A DNA stretch of 64,000 nucleotides from Lamellibrachia columna (Eukaryota > Annelida > Polychaeta > Sabellida > Siboglinidae). The notes under the pieces are model-generated. The model had not been told where the DNA came from. It did not search any database and worked only from the letters and a program-made list of their open reading frames with translations. The position numbers were made by a program, and so were the translations under genes. Positions 37,101-52,100 of this stretch are shown here, in pieces. Every line of letters begins with the position of its first letter. Position 1 is the first letter of the stretch. The DNA is taken from the NCBI GenBank assembly GCA_963662155.1, contig OY759262.1, positions 12,312,782 through 12,376,781 on the forward strand, written 5' to 3'.

Positions 37101-40100
37101 GCAAGGGAATGTACTGATTTGCAAGGGAATATACTGAATGGCAAGGGAATGCACTGAATAGCAGGGAATATACTGAATGGTAAGGGAATGTACTGAATGG
37201 CAAGGGAATGCACTGAATGGCAAGGGAATGTACTGATTTGCAAGGGAATGTACTGAATGGCAAGGGAATGCACTGAATAGCAGGGAATGTACTGATTTGC
37301 AAGGGAATGTACTGAATGGCAAGGGAATGCACTGAATAGCAGGGAATGTACTGATTTGCAAGGGAATGTACTGAATGGCAAGGGAATGCACTGAATAGCA
37401 GGGAATGTACTGAATGGCAAGGTAATGTACTGAATGGCAAGGTAATGTACTGAATGGCAAGGTAATGTACTGAATGGCAAGGGAATGTACTGAATGGCAA
37501 GGGAATGCACTGAATGGCAATGGAATGCACTGAATGGCAAGGGAATGTACTGAATGGCAAGGGAATGTACTGAATGGCAAGGGAATGCACTGAATGGCAG
37601 GGAATGTACTGATTTGCAAGGGAATGTACTGAATGGCAAGGGAATTCACTGAATGGCAAGGTAATGTACTGAATGGCAAAGGAATGTACTGAATGGCAAG
37701 GGAATGCACTGAATGGCAAGGAAATGCACTGAATGGCAAAGGAATGCACTGAATTGCAAGGGAATGTACTGATTTGCAAGGGAATGTACTGAATGGCAAG
37801 GGAATATACTGAATGGCAAGGGAATGCACTGAATGACAAGGAATGCACTGAATGGCAAGGGAATGCACTGAATGACAAGGGAATGCACTGAATGGTAAGG
37901 GAATGCACTGAATGGCAAGGGATTGTACTGAATGGCAAGGGAATGCACTGAATGGCAAGGGAATGCACTGAATGGCAAGGGAATGTACTGAATGGCAAGG
38001 GAATGCACTGAATGGCAAGGGAATGCACTGAATGGCAAGGGAATGCACTGAATGGCAAGGGAATTTACTGAATGGCAATGGAATGCACTGAATGGCAATG
38101 AAATGCACTGAATGGCAAGGGAATGCACTGAACGGCAAGGGAATGTACTGAATGGCAAGGGAATGTACTGAATGGCAAGGGAATGCACTGAATGGCAATG
38201 GAATGCACTGAATGGTAAGGAATGCACTGAATGGCAAGGGAATGTACTGAATGGCAAGGGAATGTACTGAATGGCAAGGAATGCACTGAATGGCAAGGCA
38301 ATGCACTGAACGGTAAGGGAATGTACTGAATGGCAAGGGAATGTACTGAATGGCAAGGGAATGTACTGAATTGCAAGGTTGAAAGTTTTAATAAACAGAT
38401 AACAGTACAGTCATATTACAAAATTTTCAGCTTATAACACATTTTGGCGGTCACGATGCTAGGATAGATACAGTTTATACTGGTACATAACATGATTTTA
38501 CGATAAAAACGTTCAGACTTTGTGCCTTTAAATACACGTCTCCTCTACTTATGAAACATTGGCTGGACACAGCCACACAGTTTCCTACAGTTTTCATCTA
38601 AAAATACCAGTCAGCTGCTCGCTGTAAACACTTACCCGACTCTTGACATCCCTTAGCTTGGCCAGGATCTCCAAGTCAAAGCCGTCCGCCTGTCCTCGTG
38701 CAGTGCCTGGTATAGATGTAATAATAACGATACATAATTCTTTTATAGTGCAGACTCCAGTATTCTACAGATCAGTGCATTTTACAATAAAATAATAAAT
38801 CAATATTAGGCTCATAATTAATATTAAATAGCTATAATATTAAGCAAAAACTCAGTTAAGTTTCTGTTCAAGTAATGATAAGAATTTAATACAATAAATG
38901 TTATCACATTCATTAAAATAATACACAGTGTATTACATTTGACAATGATATGCTACGTCAATTAGAAATTGTGGCCAAGGTGTAGGAAACACAATATATT
39001 ATCACTTACTTGACATAATAGAAGTACAAATAACACTGACTCCACTAAATAAAATGTGGATAGATAAAGTTATACTACAAAGTAAACAAAGTGAAAATTA
39101 TCTAGACGTCAGTATTAACTATACAATCATTCTGATCAATAATACTGACCAAAAATAATGAGAAACATGTATGAGCTATTTTTTTTACGAGTTTATAATT
39201 ATTGTTTTGGATTATCCAAAAGTGGCACCAAGATTCAAACAAATGTGATTTTGCATTGCAAACCTGATTAGTAATTATATGACAATGGGTGAATGTCAGC
39301 AAAGATGTATTTATCATATGTAAACAACTCCAATTATACACTACTTCATAATTTCGTTTAAGTGTCATAATAAATATTGTGGTCAGATCTTTATGCACAT
39401 GTCTAAACCAATGCTTTAAAAATGGCAATCAAGAACATTACTTGAATGTCTGATGTAGTTTTATGTTCTACATAGTTATACATCAAATAGCTCTATATCC
39501 ACAGTGGGATCTTTTACTTTCCTTAGCATAGACACCAGGCACAATGGACCTAGGGCTACCCCATGTTACATCTGGGTGGTCACCTATGACTGTCAACTAT
39601 ATTACCCGAATGGCATGCTGACATGTGCCACTGAACTGTCACTCATGAATTATGTACTGGGCAATAGCCCAAGGCTTGGAATTTGTTCTGATCAAAACAA
39701 CTAGACAGCTGATGAAGCATGAATCAGTTCCAATTTAGTTTGATTGACACAGTGGCTTAACTGGTTTTGTGCTCACTTCATAACCAGAAGCTAGAGTTTG
39801 ACCCCCAGGCCTGCAGTCCACTCAGTCAGTTCATAAAAAAATGGGTACAACTTGCGGACAACTTGCATATGGGTATAGAAAGTTGATATGTGTCATTCAC
39901 AAGAGACATTAAAAGCTGCCTTCCACCTGGTGTCTATGTTAGGGGAAGTAAAAGTTCTCACACCCACACAGGGTAACTGTATAACCTACCATCAGAGTTG
40001 GTGGTCTCTATCTGTAAACCCACTATCATAAAAACACTCCTGCGTTAAGCCCTTGACATAGAGCTATTTAGTGTGTAACCACACATGACATAAAGAGCAC

Positions 40101-43100
40101 ACAAAACTAGCTGTGGACAATTGCTTGTCTGATCCGGTCATGGCTGGGTAAGTGCTGCCACCTACTGAATGCTAGAAAAACAACACAAAGTACCCACCTC
40201 CATTCATATAGTTGCCAAATGTCAACACAAGACCGAGAATTTCCTGCACATCTTTGGAGCTCATTAGCATCTGAAAATGGTTAAATTTATGTCAATGATT
40301 AAAGCATGACAGCAACATACCTGTGATATGCATATTAACATCACAGAGGTTCCTACCCGAGTCAATCATCTTGCATAATTATAGATGTCAACGGATTATT
40401 GTAGGTGAGTCAACCTTTGTAGACATCTACTTCATTAAAAGATGTAATGAGTAAAACATAGTAGCGATGGCAGACTTGGGGTCAGTTACATTTATATTGT
40501 AATTAAAATGCCAATTCCAATTCCGGATATAAAATTATATTTGAAATTGGTGTTATGTTTTAAAAAGTATTTGGAATTGGAATGGGTGAAAATGTAATTG
40601 GTTTTACAATTACCTTTTCAATTACATTGTGTAACTTTTAACTCAAGTTATTCACTACAAATAAATAAAATATAATATGTTGCAGATATCATAGTTGTTT
40701 GCCATTATGAAGCATATATGAAATTAAATAAAGATGCTGTAAAAAATAAATGTTATTTTTTTAGTATATCTATAGTTGCTCTGTTCACATACTGTTATTT
40801 GATTGAATTTATATTTTTGAGGTGTGATTGGAATTGGTATGCTGCAATTGGTATGTAATTGGAATTGGTATGCTGTAATTGGTATGTAATTGGAATTGAT
40901 ATAGTGTAATTGACCCCAGTCTGACTGATGAACCAACAAAACAGTCGGAATCCACCTCATCCATGAGTCAAACCCTTCCTAAACCAATGGTTAGTGAAAC
41001 ATTGTAAATACCTATTTGACTGTTAAGTAAACATTGCACTTGACTGTAAAGTAAAATATTGGACTTAAACTACTTGACTGGTGAGCAAAATATTGTCGTA
41101 GATACATACAAGATGGACAGTAAGTTATTTATGGTACATACTTTTTTGTTAGGCACACCGTAAAGATATCTACTTGACCGGTACATGGTATATCAAACAT
41201 ATCTACTTGACCGGTACATGGTATATAAAACATTGTACAGATCTACTTCACTGGCAACTATGAAACAGGAGAGACCAATTTGTCCACTCATTCAGACATT
41301 GCAGATACCAACCTGACTCGTGAGTCGTATGTTGTTGAGCCGATGCTCCACAGAAGACAGAGTTTCATTGAACGTTGATTGGAAGATCATGCAGAAACAA
41401 CGCTCAGCAGAACAAGGAATCTCAGAGACATCGTACAGGAACCTGGTGTGGGGAAAGAAGTATTGCACTATATGCTTGTGCTTTACATTTGTACCTATTG
41501 TACCTATGCTTTGCATTTTCCATATGATACAACATTTTCCATAAAACTGGTGTAAACGAATGACTACTGCAGATGCTTTGTAGATAGCAGCCGATGGTAT
41601 TTAAGTTGTGTCTGTTACAAGTCAATTTACAACTATACTGTTATTGAAAACAGTATAGTTGAGATAAAATGACATCTACAACAACAATTGCATAGCGAGA
41701 ATCTATATTAAAGAAAATGCAAAATGAGTAAAAGGGAGCCTACATTCATCTAGTAAATGGGTGTTCATTAATCTCCTGAGATTCATTGTATTTCAATGAG
41801 CTGTTTGTTTGTTAATAGAGCCTAACTGAAATAACCTGTGGCATGTCCGGTGCTTAATTTAACACTAATATAATAGTGAAATCGCAAAGATTGTCAACAG
41901 AAGTACAACACGTAACTTTGCAGAGAGTCGGAACACTGATGTATCCATGGCAACGACAAGAATGCAAATATTTAAAGAATTACTGTTTCAGTAAAGAATA
42001 CATCGTACCAGCAATAACATTTACTGATATTAAACAAAAACCACAATGCTAGCATCAGAACATAAAAATCGGCTGATCTGATATTTTAATAACTTCGAAC
42101 GTAGTTGAGCACACGTTGAAACTGATACATTGTTTTGGTGCACATAAAATAATCAAGCAAATCTTTTCGTTATGTAATTGTTCATTTTATTCAAATTATG
42201 TCAGCCACTCATGGATTTAGATACACCACAACATTTAATCTTAACTGACGAACATTGTTCGATACAATGATGAAAATTTGCATTGTCACAGCTTCTAAAA
42301 CTTCAAAAGAAATATAAACCATGATGGAACGTCCTGTCGACATTCTACGTATTCGATTAACAAATGATGGATGTGCCAGATGATGGATGCAAGATGGGTG
42401 GGTGTGACTTTAAACATGCTTACTGTTCAGGTCTGTCGAGTGGAATGTCTGGCTTTGTCTCCAGATGTCTCTTTATCTTGGCCAGTTCTTGAGGTTCTGG
42501 TCTCTGTTGTCACATATTGGGGACATTAGACAAGACTGTGTCTTCTATAAGCACATGCTATGGGTGGTCATATTAAAATGTATGCATAACAAAATGTATG
42601 CCATTCTGAAATAATTAACTTCAGTATATATGCAAGTTTTCAAACAAACCTTACCACAACATATTTGATATCAAAAATATTACCAACATATTTACACATT
42701 GGTAGTTGACAACAGTCGATACGGTGACACTTTCCACATTTGTCACACTACAGTTCACAGAGAGAGGGGGGGGAGAGGGAGAGAGAGGTGGAGGGTGATG
42801 GGAAGGGAGGGGGAGGGGGAGGGAGGGAGAGGGAGGGGGACAGGGAGGGGGAGAGGGACGGGGGAGGGAGGGGAGAGGGAGGGGGAGAGGGAGAGGGAGG
42901 GGGAGAGGGAGGGGGAGAGGGAGAGGGATGAAACTCAACACTAATGAAATTATTTCTGCTGCATTAAACTGACCTGTTCATACAATGCCTGTAGTTTCTC
43001 CAGAGGAAGCAGAGACGTGTCCCACTCAAGCAGGGCTGTAACAATGAAGGCACCTGTTACAGCTGAATCTTTCACAGAGAATGCTGCATGTTGGAGTTGA

Positions 43101-46100
43101 CCACATAAGATTATCCCAAGTTAACCTCAAGGTCACACATCCACTGAATTTTAGTGGGTCAGTTGTGAATGTTGTGTGTTGCATTCTGGGGGTTTCTGCT
43201 GTCTTTCATGAAAATGCTGGCCTTTATAACATTGGCTTGTATTAGCACTTTTATTAGCTTTTATTTATTTTATGGTTCTTTTTCAGAAGTACTGTGCTAC
43301 AAATTGCCACAGTGACACTCAACATGCTAACAAGAACATCTATTTATCTCTCTGACACAGTTTAAAAAGACGGTGAAATAATGCATATAACATAACATAC
43401 ACTGGTCATTACGGACACCAAACCTACAATCTCCCAACATGCATCATTCGTGACATGCGAAAACATGTAACCTGCTATCTGCTAAAAGATCCATGCATAC
43501 AGCTAGCAGTGTTAGGACCATTGTGAGTTTCACAGAGGTCTATCTCCCAGTCTCCTACCTGTCTCTATGTCATGGGCAGTGAGGTGGAGACTGGAGAGAA
43601 AGATACCCACAGCCTGCGATCTCTTCCCATCCAACAGCTTCGCCACCTGTCAACAATAATAGTAACAGCAGTGTTGCACAATATTACCTGTGTACCAGTA
43701 TATCACAGTATTTTTTCACGGCATAATTTATTCTCAGAATTTAACTTCATGTATACCGGACAGGATGTCTTTGTGTGTTTAATTATTTATTTAATGCAAC
43801 TCACATAATTAAACCATGTTTGTATTTTCCATATTCACAACCCGGTTAACTATTTTTAGAATCACCAAAGATACATCTACAGATTAAAAGAGTTGCTTGC
43901 TTATTATTTAATATAAAATATTAGTCCGGCATGTTAAAATACAATATAACACAACAGGTTAAACCATCTTATATCTTAACCAAAACAACCACAATATATT
44001 GCAAAACGTATCGTGATACGGTCCTCTGCATCGAGATATATAACGCATCACAAAACGTTTGGCAATACCCAACCCGAAGTAACAAATCTCAAGACACAAC
44101 TATTTCTCATGCTGGGGATCAATCATTATTTCTTTTTCCATAAGAGACCATGTTAAGTTTTTTAGTTCTGTAGGCAAAACAATAAATAAGATTTTATCAG
44201 AATGGCACACATAGTTGTACACATAGTTGTACACATATTGGTACACATAGTAGCATGTTATGCATTTACCTGCTGTAGAGTTTTCATCAAATCCTACAAT
44301 TTTTTTTAGAGAAAATCGACAGAGATGCTATGCTCCCTGTCAGATGTCATCAAAAACAAGACTTTGTCTAGATTCACAGGGGATCCTTCCACCACTGATA
44401 GGTCCATATTCTGCTACCCAGAAATTTAAATTTGACCCTGTGCGCAGCAGAAGTGTCCTAATCTGCAAATCCTTTTTATTTTCCCTGCTCAGAAAAAAAA
44501 ATTTCAGGGTGTAAAAAATCCTTGAGGGGTACCATCTTAAAATCACTGGCACTTGATTCGTATGCCATGAACCCCAGCTGTAACTTACAACTGGGTCACA
44601 TAAATCATACACTTCTACCAAATTCAAAATGTCAATTGTTCCAAATAAAGTAGATCTGTTATAGTCACTGAAAACACGTTTTGTAAACTGACAAAAATCA
44701 TAGACACCGAAAATGTGTTTTGCATTATTTCATTGTGCATTTTGTTTTTCCACTACCTTTGATTGCATCATAAATATTGTAAGACCTCAATACAGATAAC
44801 ACAAATGTAAACTATATTATGATATCTAAGTGGCCTGGATGGGTCAGTGGTCAGTAATGAACCTGGACAGCCAGATTTACATGACATGTGACTTATAGAC
44901 ATGTACGTGCACATACATTTATTTTATTATATATCATTCCATCAATTTCAATACAAAACCTGTATCTTTTGGAAAAAGAAATAATGATTGATCCCCAGCA
45001 TGAGAAATAGTTGTGTCTTGAGATCTGTTACTTCGGGTTGGGTATTGCCAAACATTCTGTGATGCGATATATATCTCGATACAGAGGACCGTATCACGAT
45101 ATGTTTTGCAATATATCGTCTTTTAATCTGTAGACGTAATCTTTTGTGCATCATCAGAAAGTTATTGTATTAAATGATGCTGAGAAGAAACAAGCAACTA
45201 ATACATGTTCATCACTGGTAACTGGCTCAATATTGTCCATAGATAGAGGCGGCTCACTGGGGACACACAGCCAGTATTTAATGCTCCCACTGGCTGTAGT
45301 GTGGGGGACACTACTATATTTCTTGAAGGATAAAATGTCTTTCCAACAGTGGAAACAAATGACAGTGACTTAGTTAAACTGCATTTGCACAATATAATAA
45401 TATATCTATCCACAAAAACTCCAACAATAGTTATTCTCAGAAGCAAACACTCTTACCTGCAAAGCACGCATCACAATGCACATGCATAAATCAAGAAAAT
45501 CAAGAAAATGTTACCTCTTTCGTCTTCCTAACTTTGACCTGCTTCTCTGTCATCTGTTTTTTCTTTGGCACAACCTTGGAGAAGGTCGCATCAAACTCAT
45601 CCAAGTTCATCTCTACCTCCTCCAAATCTTCCCACAGGATAGTCTGGGCACTGGAGTGAATATGAAAAAAGCAACATCAGCTTCAAAATAAAGTTTCAAA
45701 AATAAAATTTGCTGCACAGTTACTGTCTACTGTATGTTGCAGAAAGATCAAAGTATCATGATATCAATATAGGTAGATTTATTTAATTATTGAACAAAAC
45801 ACATCAGCATGTGGGGTAACAATGCACTTTGTAACAGTGTAAATTATATAATTTTTTTTTGTATTCATACAAATTGTACAGAAATAAACATTTGGTAAAT
45901 ATTTACATCATTATAAGATTAAACATTTTATTACAATTCTACAAAATTAGTCATGGGATAATAACATTCAACAGCAGATGTTAACAGTGTTACCATCTCA
46001 CGCAAACGTGCACTAGAAATGGAACCACACATTAGTTAACAGACACAGTTCAAAACTTTAGCTGCAAAAACAAACATGTGCTACTCATGCAAGACAAATA

Positions 46101-49100
46101 TCCCAAAGAGCATGTAAGTCAGTCAGAAACACCAACACGGCAAAGGAAAAGAAGGACAATGTATTTGTTCTTGCTTGTGTCAGAACAATCTTATTACAAT
46201 GTTAGTCATGTGGGAATAAAACGGAGCAATGAACATTGTTATGTTATCTAAATCAAGCTTGCCTTTGACATTGTTAAGCCTGGCATACACGATATGACCT
46301 GACACAGGCTGCGTCATGCAGCGCCACTAGACTTTTGTCGTTGCAAGTGTTGTTGGATGTGTCGCACTGTGTCAGGTCATGTGTATGAATTCTTACGACT
46401 GGGATGCAAATATGTAATAGTTTTCTAGCAATGTGGCCCAATGCAACAAAATCTATCAGATCTGGCATCATAATAGTGTATACATGTTATAACCTGACGC
46501 AACTCAACACAGTTGAACTAAGCCCGGCTTGCTGCAACGATAAAAATCTTGTTGCATCACATTGTGTCGCAATGTGTATTTATTCCTGCATTCTGAAGAA
46601 GGACATGTATGGCAGTATAAAGAGGGTGAGGATCCACTCCAACTGGAGGAAGAAGGACATGTATGGCAGTATAAAGAGGGTGAGGATCCACTCCAACTGG
46701 AGGAAGAAGGACATGCATGGCAGTATAAAGAGGGTGAGGATCCACTCCAACTGGAGGAAGAAGGACATGTATGGCAGTATAAAGAGGGTGAGGATCCACT
46801 CCAACTGGAGGAAGAAGGACATGTATGGCAGTATAAAGAGTGTGAGGATCCACTCCAACTGGAGGAAGAGAGCGGGATCAGCGGGAGCACCCAGGGAAAC
46901 ACCTTACTTACAGCTGTACCGTGACTGTCTTGCCAAATATAGTTGTGTGCTTCCTGAAAGTGATTGATGTCAACAACTGACAAGTATTGCAATGGCTAGT
47001 GGCTACAAGTTATCTCAAGAAAGTTTGTTTTGTTCTCTGGCACAATATACTGTTTATGCCACTGATGGTTCTCTGTAACCAAATATCTAAATGTCATCTA
47101 AATGTCAAATCATAAATGTTGTCGAAGGAACATTTGATAACAAACCATGTAATGGTTCATAAGACCCAGATATACTGATATAACGAGGAGCAGTATGTAA
47201 CGAGGAGCAGTATAACGAGGAGCAGTATAACGAGGAGCAGTATAACGAGGAGCAGTATAACGAGGAGCAGTATGTAACGAGGAGCAGTATAACGAGGAGC
47301 AGTATAACGAGGAGCAGTATGTACCTTTCATCCTGCACTGGTTTCACTGTTTCAGCCACTTGGAGCTTCTTCCAGAAGAGAGGTTTCATCGGTGACTTTG
47401 TCTGCACGAGGTTCTTGCGCACTGAGACAGGGGAAGCAAAGAATTACGTTTCACTGAAGATGTGATTTACACTTTCACAATGGTACAATACTTTTATTCC
47501 AATGCTATCACTGAATAGGACAGCTCAAGTTAATAGTGATCCGAACAAACCATTTTGACTTTCTTTTTTCAAACAAATTATTTAGTACAATCCAATATTC
47601 ATAACAATACAATAAAAACCGATTACTGAGAAAGTACAATGTATAATTTTGAAATAATTTACTTGGTACATGTACAATATTAATGAAGCACTTACCAACA
47701 CATGTTATCGGTGTTCGGACTGCTCCAGCGCCACCTGATGGTGGAAGTGGTGGTATGCCCCCTGGTGGTGGAGGTGGTTGTGGGACACCCCCTGGTGGTG
47801 GTGGAGGCAGTGGTGGGCCGCTGCCTGGTGGTGGTGGAGGCGGTGGTGGGACACCCCCTAGTGGTGGTGGAGGCGGTGGTGGTGGAACGCCCCGTGGTGG
47901 TGGTGGAGGGGGTGGTGGTGGTGGAACGCCCCCTGGAGGAGGAGGGGGAGGAATTGTTGAACTCTGACTGGAAGAGGGGGATGAAGGAGGAAGGGATGTG
48001 TTTGTGTCATTGTCAAAACTTAGTCGTGGTATCGGCGGCAGGGGTGAACCAATTCCTTGCCGCATCGAGTCAGGGGAGAAGTCACTCTGTATGCCGACAC
48101 TTCTACAGCACCAATTCATCATCCCTCCACTGCCTGCTTCTACCATCTGTCCGTCCATCTCTGTCGACCTGCTTGAGACCTCCATGCCTGCAGTTTCTGT
48201 CTGCGTCACTGCGTCGCTGCATGGCGCCGTCGTCTCTGTAGCCTCGTCAACACAGGATGCACTACTGACAATGTCCAGCGTTCCAAGACTCTCGTCCAGT
48301 TGACCCACACTGTCGCCGTACATGGACTGGGTGAGGCTCTCTATACCAGCCAGGATCTTGTATCTCTCCAAGTCTCTCTCCACGTCCAGCAATTGTCCCT
48401 TCAGGTCTGTCACGGTCACCTCATGCTGCCTCTGTGGTGACACACAGCAAGGTTGACATGAATGTCACCTTATTCTGCATTTTATGTACCTAGATATTAA
48501 GAAATCTGACAAACAGCAACTGGTGGCAAACCGACACTACACCCCAGTAAACTATAACACAAGATTTAACACGATTGCCATCCAAGGCAGAGGCCCAGAT
48601 GGCAAATAGATAAAGAAGCCATAGTCGTATCGAGAGTCCAAAAATGTTTCATCTATGCGTAACCCACCCTGCTGAGATTGTCAATATTGTTTTTAAACAT
48701 ATTCACATTGCTAGTATTTACACAATCTGTAGATAATTTCTTAGCCCTTTAGTGCACAAAGCGACCATAACCACCCGATCCCGTCTGTGCGCAGACCATC
48801 CACAGACAGGTTCACCTACGGCTCCCCATGAAAGGCTGTCTTGTTGTTTTTTAAATTAGCCAATCATTTCAAAAAGAGGTAACATGTTCCAATTTCTTGA
48901 CTATTTTACTGTTTATTTTATTGATTATTTTTCAGTTCTCTACAATTTATTTTTATAAAAACTGTCTTCTATTAGGCTGTATTTCTAAATCTGTCTAATC
49001 TAAGTCTGTCAAATTCCTAAAAATTTATATTTAGTTGAGTCATCTTGACATATTAAAATAACACACAGTCACTCACCTTTATGCAGTCCAACTCGCGTGC

Positions 49101-52100
49101 CATCAGTCGTCTTAGTTCTGATACATTGGCTGCATTAGTCCCTGAAACAGGTGTCAATAATAATAATATTTATTTTACATAGTGCCATATCCATCAAAGT
49201 TCGCAGCACTGTACATAAAACTAATACATAAATTGTACAAATAAAACAAATTTAAATGTAAGAATAAATAAATTAAGATAATACCGCTGTATAAACATCA
49301 GTAGACTAAAGCAACTTAGCTTAAATAAATAAATTAGTTAATTAAGATAAATATCACCATTAAACAGCTAAAACAAGATTTTAAAAATCCAGGTGAGATT
49401 AAATAATCCAGGTAAGATAAAAGTCAAGATCAAATATTCGGAGTGTGATAGGCAAATAGTCTGCAGACATCCCCACCTTTCTCTGTGATCGCTGCTTCAT
49501 CAGCCTCCTGGTGGGAAATACTGACATCTCCATTAGAAGTGACCGACTCTGACAGAGAGTGTGGCCAGACATGGCTGGTCAGTCTACCAGGCAGTTGGTC
49601 CAGGGATGATTGCATTATGGGCTCAGAGTGAGCCCACAGGTACATACAATCAGACTGAAACAATAACTCAGCAGTGAACATCTTGGGTTTCCCATCTTGT
49701 CAATATGTTTACTGAACAAGAGCACACTAGATGGCACCACTGTGTTCTTACTAGCAGCACAGTGCTGCCCCTAGTGAAGGTGACAGTACATATTATGGAT
49801 GGTAGCTGTTTCCAACATAACTATCAAATTGACTTCCCAAATGCAATGGCTCATGATTGATGTGGACACATCTATCAATTCTAGCAAGTTTGGTTTACCA
49901 TTGATGGGGAGCAAACATTTCTGAAGACCTGCACACTAATGACACTGTATAGGACACTAATGACACTGTATAGCACACTAATGACACTGTATAGCACACT
50001 AATGACACTGTATAGGACACTAATGACACTGTATAGGACACTAATGACACTGTATAGCACACTAATGACACTGTATAGGACACTAATGACACTGTATAGC
50101 ACACTAATGACACTGTATAGGACACTAATGACACTGTATAGCACACTAATGACACTGTATAGCACACTAATGACACTGTATAGGACACTAATGACACTGT
50201 ATAGGACACTAATGACACTGTATAGCACACTAATGACACTGTATAGGACACTAATGACACTGTATAGCACACTAATGACACTGTATAGGACACTAATGAC
50301 ACTGTATAGCACACTAATGACACTGTATAGGACACTAATGACACTGTATAGCACACTAATGACACTGTATAGGACACTAATGACACTGTATAGCACACTA
50401 ATGACACTGTATAGCACACTAATGACACTGTATAGCACACTAATGACACTGTATAGGACACTAATGACACTGTATAGCACACTAATGACACTGTATAGGA
50501 CACTAATGACACTGTATAGCACACTAATGACACTGTATAGCACACTAATGACACTGTATAGCACACTAATGACACTGTATAGCACACTAATGACACTGTA
50601 TAGGACACTAATGACACTGTATAGCACACTAATGACACTGTATAGGACACTAATGACACTGTATAGGACACTAATGACACTGTATAGGACACTAATGACA
50701 CTGTATAGGACACTAATGACACTGTATAGCACACTAATGACACTGTATAGCACACTAATGACACTGTATAGCACACTAATGACACTGTATAGGAATCTTC
50801 CTTGTACAAATATAAACACCTGATAGTGAGAGGTCTTACTTCTTACTGTGCAGGTTTGCAGAAGAACATTTAATACACAAGAAATACATACATGTATATA
50901 ATTCACTGTGCAACAATGCTTTAAACAATATCATAAACAATTACAATAATGGCAGCAACTACTGCTAAGGAATTACCAAAAGGATTGCTAGTAAATATAT
51001 GTTTGAAGACACAATAATTATTGACCTTGAACTTTTGTGCCGTTTCATCGTCCACTGCTTCCACACGTCTGATGACACCGGCTGCCAGCAGGTGGCTACA
51101 GAACTGAAGGGCAAGAAGTCGCATGTCCTGTCTCGACGGCTGGTACTGAAGGTTGTGTTGCTCGGTGAAAGTTGACATAATCCAAGACACTAGCATGTGA
51201 CCTGTGGGACAACAGGAATGGTTCAGGACACCAGCAGGTGACTTATAGGACAATATGAATGATTCAGGACATCAGCATGTGATCTGTAGGACAACATGAA
51301 TGATTCAGGACATCAGTACATGACCTGGAGTACAATAGGAATGATTCAAGATACCTGCATTTGACCTGTAGTACAACGGGAATCTGGTTCGCGCTGGGCA
51401 CAACATTTTTTGTCTAGTTGACCAAAACATTAATTATACTTCATTCAACCTGACAACGATTTAGTCAGTTCAACTACCAATAGATCATTCAGTTTCACAA
51501 GTGCTGCTGTTTCGAGGCCTCTGCATTTGGGAAAAGATCTGCAGCTGGCAAAGAGGCAAGAAGCTACAGACATCTGTGATGTGTAACTTGGTGCAAAGGG
51601 ACAGGATTTATTACATTTTAATTTGTCAGAGGAATGTTGCTGATAGATTGTATACATTCCAGAACACATTTCTACATACTGTGGACTCACCTTTTAGGAA
51701 TATGTTGGGACTTTGTAAAACTGGTCCATCTATCTGATGTTTCTTTTAAGCCTGGTTACATAAAAAGCCAGAATCGGGATTTCAAACTTGTTCCTTTTGA
51801 GCAGATGAGACCCTATAACGAGTCCACTGTATCAAATCCAATGATAATCATTGAAATTTGGCTAAGAATCATAAAAAAAACCTAACAATTCAGAACCATG
51901 ACCAACATAAATCACATACCTAAAGTTAAATATTAAATAAATTACCCTCTGTGCTTGCACAAAAAAAACATGCAACATATCAAGAATGGGCTGCTTGAAG
52001 TACAACTACTTGAGATTTGAGTCTCAGACACCTGTCACAAATTTTCTCGGCTGAATCTCGGTAAAATGTCCTCCTTCTCACTGAGGCCCCCAGCTCATGA

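Noticed and set aside
36954..38376. 460-, 330-, 236- and 217-codon minus-strand frames in the 20-bp array
   Set aside because: Several frames overlap, the region is intronic, and length variants of the unit break any single frame.
47683..48303. Glycine-rich and other plus-strand frames opposite formin exon 5
   Set aside because: They are the antisense of the FH1 proline codons and the linker.
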